Below are positions 5,906 to 11,794 of a stretch of DNA of 11,794 nt, piece by piece. The notes below the pieces were generated by a model. It did no database searches. It worked only from the letters and a program-made list of their open reading frames with translations, and was not told the DNA's origin. Position numbers and translations under genes: made by a program. The stretch's first letter is position 1. The number at the start of each line of letters is the position of its first letter. This DNA comes from an uncultured Saprospiraceae bacterium. GTDB lineage: Bacteria > Bacteroidota > Bacteroidia > Chitinophagales > Saprospiraceae. The stretch lies in the NCBI GenBank assembly GCA_934699305.1, contig CAKUWM010000063.1, positions 1 to 11,794 of the forward strand, in the 5' to 3' direction.

Positions 5906-7909
5906 TTATTTAATGTTTATTTTTAATATTTTATCACCACGATTGATTTTATTGACAACATCCTGACCTGAAATGACCCTTCCAAAGATAGTGTATCTTC
6001 CATCTAAATGAGGTGTTGCTGAGGAAGTTATAAAAAATTGTGCGGATTCTGTATCAGGTCCAGCAGAAGCCATGCCTACCATTCCCGGTCTGTCATAATA
6101 TATGTGACTATATTCCGATCTTATTGTATAATTCAATGCACCAAATCCGTCACCTCTATTACATCCATTTTGAATAACAAAATTAGGCACAACTCGGTGA
6201 AATGCTTTCCCATTGAAGTAATTGCGCTTGAGCAACTCAACCCAATTAGCCACAGTCATTGGTGCGGTTGTGGGCAAAAGCTCGATCTTTATAACTCCTT
6301 TACTCGTATGAATATCACAGGTTGTACTATCTGTAACATTATTCAATACAGCCCAATCCATCATTCTGAAACCCTTATTGGGCGCTGGTCGATAAGGCTG
6401 CCCACTCCAATATGATACCGTCTTTGATAATTCATTATATGCTTCTACATTTTCAGGAAGCTTTTGTTTTCTCATAGCAATTCTAAATATTGAATCACTT
6501 GGATAAAAGGTTTTCAAATTTAGTTCTGGATCCCTTAAAACCATGGCTGCTGTCGAAACTAACCCAACATCTTTTGACAGGATTCCGTCCATCAAATAGG
6601 AGAATATAAGTCTTTTATATGGTATAAAATTGGATTTGTAAACTTTTGGGAAATAGGGATTTGACAATATTTTGCCAAAACATTCTAGTCCAGTAACCTG
6701 CATGATTTTATCAGGCGCTTTTTCAGTTACACTTCTGATAAAGACAAAGTTGGTTACATCATAAGATAATGCCATCACAATATCTGTCTTGCGATAAATA
6801 TCAGATACTTTAAGCAAGCTATCTTTCAAAATATCATTGATTGTTGATTTTGTTACAGAGAATGTATATGGAGTATGTTTATTGGCGGCTGCCAGCAATT
6901 CAATGTGTGCAGCTTTGTTGGTTGATGTATTAAGATAATAATCCAAATATTTTTTTGAATCTTCAGGATTCCCGTTGTCAATGAGATAATTTGCCGCTGA
7001 TCTTGCAATATTGAAATTATTATCCTGTAAATATTGAAACGCAATGGTGTCGGCTTCTGCGTATGAGAAAGTATTTAAATTATTGATTAAAATATATCTT
7101 ATTGCTTGATCCGGGGATTTGGCTAATTCGCTTTGAATGAAATTAAAGACCTTTTCAGTTTTAGTCTTTGATATTGCTGCAGACAATGCTTTTCTTATAT
7201 CTAAATTTCTTTCGTTATTAAAGGTATGAATAAGAGTATCAATTTGATTTTTTAAATCAATACCTTTCGCTTTTGTCAGGTAATTAGAAGCATAAAGCCT
7301 GGCTTCATGTGAATAATTGGGCTGTCTAATAATCTGTAAACAAGTATTGGTACCTTCCGGCACTGACAAATTCCGGATTGCAAATTGATATAATGCCCTT
7401 GTCTGCCCCGTAACCAAAATGCTATCACTTGGAAGATAAGATTTAACTCCGGCAATTAGCTTTAAGGTCTCGATGCTTCCACATTTGCCCAAGGATTCCA
7501 AAATAGTCGCATTGAAGAGTTGATTGTTGTTAAGGCTGTCAAATTTTACAAATGCTTGCGTAAGATATGGCTCAGCTTTTATACTTTTTTGTTGACCTAA
7601 ACTATATGCTGCACCTATTCTGACGTTCTCGTCAATATCCTTTAATAATGGGGCAATTGAATCTATAATCGTTGTGTCTCTCCAAGAGGCAAAAGCATTC
7701 ACAGCAATATATCGCACAGTTGGATTCTTATGGTGGAAATAAGAAAGTAAAGAATCCCTGGATTGATTGTATCCGGCTTCAAAGGCCTGTTGAATTTCCT
7801 TGTCTTCTAAATCTAAGGCAAAGTCAAGATTAGATTTAGGTTTATTTGGTATACATGCACTGATACCAATGGTAATCACTGAAACCCAGAAATAAAATAA
7901 TTTTTTCAT
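5906..7909 (-). CDS. HEAT-repeat/cyclophilin-type peptidyl-prolyl isomerase fusion lipoprotein
   Basis: The 667-residue protein begins with a lipoprotein signal peptide: basic MKK, a hydrophobic core and the lipobox ISAC with C19. Roughly residues 30-500 form a helical-repeat solenoid. HEAT-like units are clearest at the start (for example NPTVRYIAVNAFASW and DENVRIGAAYSLGQQ) and more diverged later. From about residue 535 a cyclophilin domain follows: IKIELLPTTAPMTVANWVEL, the active-site FHRVVPNFVIQNG (F570, H571, R572), AQFFITSS (Q624-F626) and HLDGRYTIFGRV. The catalytic Arg and the substrate-pocket Phe are retained, so cis-trans prolyl isomerase activity is likely. The last family motif reads QNGC instead of the common QGGD. 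It probably acts in the periplasm or on the outer membrane as a folding helper with a protein-binding scaffold. It is first in the block with gcvT. Confidence 0.9.
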   Translation of the reverse strand: MKKLFYFWVSVITIGISACIPNKPKSNLDFALDLEDKEIQQAFEAGYNQSRDSLLSYFHHKNPTVRYIAVNAFASWRDTTIIDSIAPLLKDIDENVRIGAAYSLGQQKSIKAEPYLTQAFVKFDSLNNNQLFNATILESLGKCGSIETLKLIAGVKSYLPSDSILVTGQTRALYQFAIRNLSVPEGTNTCLQIIRQPNYSHEARLYASNYLTKAKGIDLKNQIDTLIHTFNNERNLDIRKALSAAISKTKTEKVFNFIQSELAKSPDQAIRYILINNLNTFSYAEADTIAFQYLQDNNFNIARSAANYLIDNGNPEDSKKYLDYYLNTSTNKAAHIELLAAANKHTPYTFSVTKSTINDILKDSLLKVSDIYRKTDIVMALSYDVTNFVFIRSVTEKAPDKIMQVTGLECFGKILSNPYFPKVYKSNFIPYKRLIFSYLMDGILSKDVGLVSTAAMVLRDPELNLKTFYPSDSIFRIAMRKQKLPENVEAYNELSKTVSYWSGQPYRPAPNKGFRMMDWAVLNNVTDSTTCDIHTSKGVIKIELLPTTAPMTVANWVELLKRNYFNGKAFHRVVPNFVIQNGCNRGDGFGALNYTIRSEYSHIYYDRPGMVGMASAGPDTESAQFFITSSATPHLDGRYTIFGRVISGQDVVNKINRGDKILKINIK

Positions 7910-7960
7910 GTACTATTATTGCTTTTCTGTAGAAAAAGTCAAAGCTCTCAGAAATTTATG

Positions 7961-7968
7961 CAAATATA
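7961..7968 (-). promoter_or_regulatory. predicted -7 box TATATTTG for the HEAT/cyclophilin-gcvT operon
   Basis: On the minus strand the bases read TATATTTG followed by C, an exact match to the Bacteroidota -7 box with the frequent trailing C. It lies 51 bp before the start codon at 7909. No TTG -33 element is found at the expected 19-23 bp, which is common for regulated promoters. The candidate operator sites at 8014-8051 lie just upstream. Confidence 0.45.
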
Positions 7969-8013
7969 CTATTATACGAATTGTAATTTTAAAATAGAAT
8001 AATATTTTAGAAC

Positions 8014-8051
8014 TTTACAATTGTAAATGGAGATTTACCTATAAAAGTAAA
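8014..8051. promoter_or_regulatory. candidate operator: two inverted pairs of TTTAC/GTAAA half-sites
   Basis: TTTACAATTGTAAA (8014-8027) is a perfect 14-bp palindrome. A second pair with the same half-sites follows, TTTAC at 8034-8038 and GTAAA at 8047-8051. The centres of the two pairs are 22 bp apart, close to two helical turns, as expected for dimers binding side by side. They sit 46-83 bp upstream of the -7 box of the HEAT/cyclophilin-gcvT block. The block encodes a GbsR/MarR-type regulator that could bind them. The region is very AT-rich, which raises the chance of accidental palindromes. Confidence 0.35.
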
Positions 8052-8151
8052 CTTTTAATATTTTATATAATATAGATAAATATATACGTATTATTGTGTA
8101 AATTAAATAATTACAAAATTTTTCAATATAAATATAATGATTTTTTTACTA

Positions 8152-10209
8152 TCACGACAATATCTGGAATGTTATCAAACTTACCAAGTAAGCTAATAAT
8201 GTATAGCCTACAAGTTGGATAATTGGCCATTTCCAGCCATTTGTTTCCTTTTTAACTACTGCGACAGTGCTCAAACATTGTAAAGCAAACATATAAAACA
8301 TGATTAAAGAAGCTGATGTGGCGACATTAAATATTTTTTGCCCTGTTTGGGGATTGACTTGTTTGCTTAACAGTACGGAAAGTCGTTCAGTATCTTCGTC
8401 ATCATCTTGAGAGCTATATATTGTTGCCAAAGTTCCTACAAAAACTTCACGGGCAGCAAAAGAAGTTATGAGTGATATACCAATCTTCCAGTCAAACCCA
8501 AGAGGTCTTATCACCGGTTCTATATATTGTCCGGCAATGCCAGCAAATGAGTTTTCCAATAACACAGATGATTCTGACTGATGCTGAACCAAGCTGGGAT
8601 TGGATTTTACTTCAGTTTTATATGCTTCTAATGCGGCTTCTCTTCTTTTTTCCGGACCATAGCTTGTTAAAAACCACAATGCTATGCTTATAAGAAAAAT
8701 TACTTTTCCCGCTTCAGTAATAAATGCTTTTACTTTATCCCATACATTAAAAGCGACATTTTTTGCGATAGGCATCCGATAATTTGGTAATTCCAACATT
8801 AATTGGCTTTTTTCCTTGGACTTTATAATTTTACTCAATACGAAAGCCGCAAATAGTGCTGCTAGTGTACTAAAAATATAAATTCCTAAAAAGGCTAACC
8901 CCCGAGCATTGATGATTCCAAAATAAAGATTTGCAGGAATAATAAAAACAATGAGTAGTGAATAAACTGGAAGCCTTGCTGAGCAACTTATCATTGGAGT
9001 AACCAAAATTGTAATTAACCTTTCCTTCCAATTGCTGATAGTACGGGTACTCATTATGGCGGGTATAGCACATGCACCTCCTGATATTAGTGCTATGGTG
9101 CTTCTTCCATTTAATCCAAATTTGCGCATCCAAAAGTCAAATAAATAAACAACCCTGCTCATGTATCCCGACTCTTCCATTATAGAGATAAACAGAAATA
9201 AAAAGAAAATTTGTGGGACAAAAACGATGATACCGCTTAAACCGGGTAAAACACCGTTGGTCAGTAGTTCCCTAAACCAGGTCTCAGGCAAATATGTTCC
9301 GGCAATTTCTCCAAAAAAGACAAAGCCCCTCTCCAATAAATTCATGGGTACTTCAGCCCAGGAAAAAATGGACTGGAATATCAAAAACATGATGGCGGAA
9401 AAAATAATCATCCCATAAAATGGATGTATTAATATTTTATCAATACGATTTTGGATGGGTGGAATATGCTGACTTCCATCTTTTAATTGATGAATTAAAC
9501 CAGCTATTTCATCATACCGCGCCATGGTGTCCTGTACCTCGGCTCGTAAAACAGCCGATGAATTATTTTCTTTTTCGTTTTTTAAGACTTCCAAAAAATA
9601 CGAATATTGCACTTTTTTATCGGAATCAACGGGTAAGCCAAGTGCAATTAATTCATCTTTGTATGTTTTGGAATCATTATTCAAATTAGATTTCGATTCT
9701 TCGGACAAAAGGAGTGTCTGTAAAGCCAATTTTAGTTCCGGCAATCCCGACCCTGATCGGCTACTAAATTGAAGGACTTGACTATTAAAATGAGCTGATA
9801 ATAATGTAATTTTTTCTTGATCGACCTTATGAATGTCTTCCATAGATAGGGCAATGATCATCGGAAAGCCAAGATCCTTTAGCTGACTTGCCAACAGCAA
9901 TTGCTTGTCGATCTGATCGGGATTAATGACATAGCATATCAGGTCAGGGTGGCAGTCGTTATTTTTATCAAGAATTATGTTGGTAAATATCCTTTCATCA
10001 AGGGTAATGGCGTGCATACTATATGTGCCAGGCAGGTCAATGATAGTTTGGCTTTCACCATTAGGCATAAATAACTTACCAGATTTTTTATCAACAGTGA
10101 CTCCGGGAAAATTAGCGATTTTTTGATTCATACCGGTTAAAGCGTTGAATAGACTGGATTTGCCACTATTCGGATTGCCGGCTAAACATATTGTAAATTG
10201 TTTAATCAT
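8152..10209 (-). CDS. feoB: ferrous iron transport protein B
   Basis: FeoB is the inner-membrane Fe(II) importer with a cytoplasmic N-terminal G domain. The 685-residue product shows G1 GNPNSGKSS (residues 11-19), G2 in GVTV (36-39), G3 DLPGTYS (58-64) and G5 SSRSGSG (149-155). The G4 position reads SMED (122-125) where the family has NxxD, so the guanine-contacting Asn is Ser. The membrane part starts near 262. It carries the two Gate motifs, the first with GGACAIPAIMSTRT (377-390) and SCSARLPVYSLL (408-419), the second with SFAAREVFVGTLATIY (583-598). Conserved Cys residues are C380, C409 and C645, the last in LQCLSTVAVVKKETNGWKWP. Overlap with feoA by 8 bp implies translational coupling. 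Confidence 0.95.
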   Translation of the reverse strand: MIKQFTICLAGNPNSGKSSLFNALTGMNQKIANFPGVTVDKKSGKLFMPNGESQTIIDLPGTYSMHAITLDERIFTNIILDKNNDCHPDLICYVINPDQIDKQLLLASQLKDLGFPMIIALSMEDIHKVDQEKITLLSAHFNSQVLQFSSRSGSGLPELKLALQTLLLSEESKSNLNNDSKTYKDELIALGLPVDSDKKVQYSYFLEVLKNEKENNSSAVLRAEVQDTMARYDEIAGLIHQLKDGSQHIPPIQNRIDKILIHPFYGMIIFSAIMFLIFQSIFSWAEVPMNLLERGFVFFGEIAGTYLPETWFRELLTNGVLPGLSGIIVFVPQIFFLFLFISIMEESGYMSRVVYLFDFWMRKFGLNGRSTIALISGGACAIPAIMSTRTISNWKERLITILVTPMISCSARLPVYSLLIVFIIPANLYFGIINARGLAFLGIYIFSTLAALFAAFVLSKIIKSKEKSQLMLELPNYRMPIAKNVAFNVWDKVKAFITEAGKVIFLISIALWFLTSYGPEKRREAALEAYKTEVKSNPSLVQHQSESSVLLENSFAGIAGQYIEPVIRPLGFDWKIGISLITSFAAREVFVGTLATIYSSQDDDEDTERLSVLLSKQVNPQTGQKIFNVATSASLIMFYMFALQCLSTVAVVKKETNGWKWPIIQLVGYTLLAYLVSLITFQILS

Positions 10210-10441
10210 TTATTTCTAATTTTTTGACAACGATAGAGCTAGCTTCGTTGTCATTTAAACCTATTTTTAATTTGCCTATGATCAGAAAATATACCTTTTT
10301 ACGGTGGTTGGCATTTAATATATAGACTTCAGATTGTGGAAAAAGCCCCATACTAATCAGTTTAGCTGCTATTGAATCATCATCGTAAGATAGTATTTGA
10401 CAGAAATCACCAGAATGTAATTTACTCAATTTTAAAATCAT
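10202..10441 (-). CDS. feoA: FeoA domain protein, ferrous iron transport
   Basis: FeoA is a small SH3-fold cytoplasmic protein needed for full FeoB activity. From the ATG at 10441 the product has 79 residues, a normal FeoA length. It begins MILKLSKLHSGDFCQI and contains the typical AAKLISMGLFPQSEVYIL and a C-terminal strand NEASSIVVKKLEI. A GTG 12 bp further upstream (10453) would add four residues (MQTN) but is less likely, because FeoA proteins normally start just before the LS.L..G strand. The stop codon overlaps the feoB start as ATGATTAA. No TAnnTTTG box is found upstream. A perfect inverted repeat at 10460-10477 may be the control site. Confidence 0.9.
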   Translation of the reverse strand: MILKLSKLHSGDFCQILSYDDDSIAAKLISMGLFPQSEVYILNANHRKKVYFLIIGKLKIGLNDNEASSIVVKKLEIND

Positions 10442-10459
10442 ATTTGTCTGCACATTTTT

Positions 10460-10477
10460 AATTCAAAAGGTTGAATT
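10460..10477. promoter_or_regulatory. inverted repeat upstream of feoA, candidate iron-responsive operator
   Basis: AATTCAA (10460-10466) and TTGAATT (10471-10477) form a perfect 7-bp inverted repeat with a 4-bp spacer. It ends 18 bp before the feoA ATG. Its place and dyad symmetry suit a repressor site. It does not resemble the classic Fur box closely, so a DtxR/MntR-type or other regulator is equally possible. Confidence 0.35.
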
Positions 10478-10560
10478 TGACTTAAATTTTAATCCTGAAA
10501 TCAGTAGTAAAGGTTTGGGAAAACCGTATAGTGCTGATTATGAGGGATGTCCCGATGTAC

Positions 10561-10631
10561 GAATCGAATCAATGGTTTCAGTAAACCATTGATTAAGAGT
10601 CGTAAAACGATTCCGCTTTGTCTTATGCGGA
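10561..10631. repeat. cluster of consecutive hairpins, possible repeat element or structured RNA
   Basis: Three hairpins follow each other. The first has perfect 12-bp arms AATCAATGGTTT (10567-10578) and AAACCATTGATT (10583-10594) around the loop CAGT. The second pairs GAGTCGT (10597-10603) with ACGATTC (10607-10613), with one G-T pair and loop AAA. The third pairs TCCGC (10612-10616) with GCGGA (10627-10631). GAATCG (10561-10566) can alternatively pair with CGATTC (10608-10613), closing the first stem from outside. GGGA-TG-TCCC (10544-10553) lies just before. No U-tract follows on either strand, so this is not an ordinary terminator. Confidence 0.45.
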
Positions 10632-10730
10632 GTGTGGGTTTAAGCGATTTGCCCATTATAATTTTGATAAGCAATATTTATTAATTTTACTATTTTTTAT
10701 TTAGATTAATTCTAAGTTGAAATATTTGGC

Positions 10731-10761
10731 AAAAAAAAGTGAGTCGCCGCAACAACTCACT
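10731..10761 (-). terminator. intrinsic terminator of the T9SS cargo gene
   Basis: On the minus strand AGTGAGTTG pairs with CGACTCACT (seven perfect pairs, one G-T pair, one G-C pair) around a 6-nt loop, followed directly by eight T residues. It lies 63 bp after the stop codon at 10825. Only the minus strand has the T-run, so it ends transcription of the secreted-protein gene and insulates feoA. Confidence 0.88.
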
Positions 10762-10824
10762 ACGAATAATGAACAAATCCAAAATTACTCTTTATAAGAT
10801 ATACATGTATAAATGATCACTTAA

Positions 10825-11794
10825 TTACAATTTTTCTACTTTATGTATTTCAACACCCTTTTGTGTAAAAGTCTTCACAAGATACACACCGGAGGGATAA
10901 TTTCCAAGGTTTATTTCAATTTTATTTTGATTAATTCGATCCAAAGTAATAATATTTTGACCTGTAATAGAGTAAATATAACAGGATAGGATGTTATTAT
11001 CCTTATTTTCACTTGCTAACCAAATTTTTCCATTTGTTGGATTGGGGAAAACGTTGATGACTTTATTAGTATTATCCACCAACTTTTTTTGAACTTTGAT
11101 TGGGAAATAGAAAGTTTGTGGTGCTGTCCGTAGTTCAAGACAATTATCATCTGTCAAGAGTGTGGCATCATTTAATTGAACACGTGCAAAAATAGTTCCG
11201 TCATCATCTCTAAATCCATCTAATTCATCATCTACGATGCCTTTTATGACAGCAATATCACCATATCCGGCTACACCCTTGCCACTTAATCTTCCTGAGC
11301 CCAGGTCAATATTTCTGACCGTTGGTTTTTTTGCCATTTGAAGCATCTTGTCTCCTTCTGACAGCCAATTATCTTCATTAAATTTAGCACTTAAGCTAGA
11401 ATCATTGAATGCTTCACTAAAGTTAAAACTAACCGTGAAGCCATTTAAATTAAGAACAGGTAAGCTTTGATCGCCTATCGAAAGTGTCATAACTATTGAG
11501 TCGCCAGGTTCATACGATGCTTTATCGCTTCTCAAATCAAAGGGAAGGAAATCACTGTTTACCCCTTTGTTCACCCATATTCCATGGAGATTACGATAAT
11601 AATTATTCATCATTACTGTATCTTGTGCTAGGATCAAACCATCTCCGTCTCCATCTCCATACTTAAGGTTGGTATTATTGGAAGAAATGTCCCAGTTTTC
11701 GGCATTTTGACCAATCCAATAATCATTGGGAGGGTTATTTCTTGAAGCTCCACTTTGTCCGACAAAGGGTGCAATAAAGGTTAAAACTCTCATG
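10825..11794 (-). CDS. secreted T9SS cargo protein with dockerin-like and cohesin-like modules, 5' end outside window
   Basis: About 323 C-terminal codons are present. The frame is open to the edge, and the ATG at 11793 is probably internal because no signal peptide follows it. Numbering from that Met, a calcium-binding loop D47-G-D-G-D-G-L-I-L-A-Q-D58 resembles one dockerin/EF-hand repeat. Residues about 80-235 look like a cohesin-type beta sandwich (YEPGDSIVMTLSIGD, LNGFTVSFNFSEAF, VAGYGDIAVIKGIV). Residues 246-322 form a T9SS type A sorting domain (INVFPNPTNGKIWL, IYSITGQNI, LGNYPSGVYLVKTF, ending KVEKL), which directs export across the outer membrane and is usually removed at the surface. 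The function of the missing N-terminal part is unknown. The gene ends with a strong terminator. Confidence 0.88.
   Translation of the reverse strand, partial: MRVLTFIAPFVGQSGASRNNPPNDYWIGQNAENWDISSNNTNLKYGDGDGDGLILAQDTVMMNNYYRNLHGIWVNKGVNSDFLPFDLRSDKASYEPGDSIVMTLSIGDQSLPVLNLNGFTVSFNFSEAFNDSSLSAKFNEDNWLSEGDKMLQMAKKPTVRNIDLGSGRLSGKGVAGYGDIAVIKGIVDDELDGFRDDDGTIFARVQLNDATLLTDDNCLELRTAPQTFYFPIKVQKKLVDNTNKVINVFPNPTNGKIWLASENKDNNILSCYIYSITGQNIITLDRINQNKIEINLGNYPSGVYLVKTFTQKGVEIHKVEKL

Larger units (their letters stand above)
10442..10824. other. 383-bp intergenic region between feoA and the T9SS gene
   Basis: Reading from feoA outward, this holds the 10460-10477 inverted repeat, a hairpin-rich stretch (10544-10655), an AT-rich stretch without obvious signals (about 10656-10730), and the terminator of the T9SS gene (10731-10761). 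On the minus strand an ATG at 10656 opens a 51-codon frame to TGA at 10501. The product begins MGKSLKPTLRIRQSG and ends HYTVFPNLYY. It covers the whole hairpin-rich stretch, so it may be only a by-product of the repeat structure. No tRNA or recognised riboswitch is seen. Confidence 0.5.

Noticed and set aside
6038..6415. 125-codon plus-strand frame inside the HEAT/cyclophilin gene
   Set aside because: It is antisense to the cyclophilin domain, and its Ser/Ile/Cys-rich product is typical of the shadow of a real gene.
8042..8057. TAAAAGT-AA-ACTTTTA as the feoB terminator
   Set aside because: It is about 95 bp past the feoB stop, the stem is A/T-only, a 2-nt loop cannot close, and no T-run follows on the minus strand.
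10442..10453. GTG start for feoA at 10453
   Set aside because: The ATG at 10441 gives the family-typical beginning; the extra MQTN adds nothing conserved and would put the start 6 bp from the inverted repeat.
10567..10594. 12-bp stem as a rho-independent terminator
   Set aside because: No T-run follows on either strand, and the neighbouring T9SS gene already has a clear terminator at 10731-10761.
1..11794. CRISPR array, transposase, phage, toxin-antitoxin or other defence genes
   Set aside because: No regularly spaced direct repeats and no proteins of these kinds were found; all large frames are accounted for by housekeeping, transport or secretion genes.

Overview
The window reads as chromosomal DNA of a Bacteroidota member, probably of the Saprospirales/Lewinella type. 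It is AT-rich. Several gene starts are preceded by the Bacteroidota -7 promoter box TAnnTTTG rather than by Shine-Dalgarno sites. The last gene ends in a type IX secretion (T9SS) type A sorting domain behind a dockerin-like and a cohesin-like module, an arrangement I associate with Saprospiria. The order-level assignment is inference. I see no rRNA, tRNA, CRISPR array, transposase, phage gene or plasmid function. This is mainly an ordinary housekeeping region, and its less explained parts are the intergenic stretches.

Layout. (1) Positions 1-1317, minus strand: a NUDIX hydrolase gene followed by kdsB (CMP-Kdo synthesis for lipopolysaccharide), with kdsB running off the left edge. (2) Positions 1338-3120, plus strand: pyrE (pyrimidine synthesis), then an M42-family metallo-aminopeptidase with its own good promoter. 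The NUDIX gene and pyrE diverge from a gap of only 20 bp, and each start codon lies in or beside the other gene's predicted -7 box. (3) Positions 3357-7909, minus strand: a tight four-gene block (gaps of 11-18 bp). In transcription order it holds a HEAT-repeat/cyclophilin fusion lipoprotein, gcvT (glycine cleavage T protein), a GbsR/MarR-type regulator, and an LpxL/HtrB-type acyltransferase. A possible 50-codon gene sits just downstream. (4) Positions 8152-10441, minus strand: the ferrous iron uptake pair feoA-feoB, overlapping by 8 bp. (5) Positions 10825-11794, minus strand: the C-terminal part of a large secreted T9SS cargo protein, closed by a strong intrinsic terminator.

How the genes fit together. 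Two products serve the Gram-negative envelope (KdsB makes activated Kdo; the LpxL-like enzyme would acylate lipid A or a related lipid). PyrE and GcvT are core metabolism, and FeoAB imports Fe(II). The HEAT/cyclophilin lipoprotein probably assists folding or assembly of exported proteins. The four-gene block mixes unrelated functions and carries its own regulator gene. Two inverted pairs of TTTAC/GTAAA half-sites lie upstream of its promoter and are the best candidate operator seen here. The 370-bp gap between the T9SS gene and feoA holds a run of hairpins that no gene call explains.
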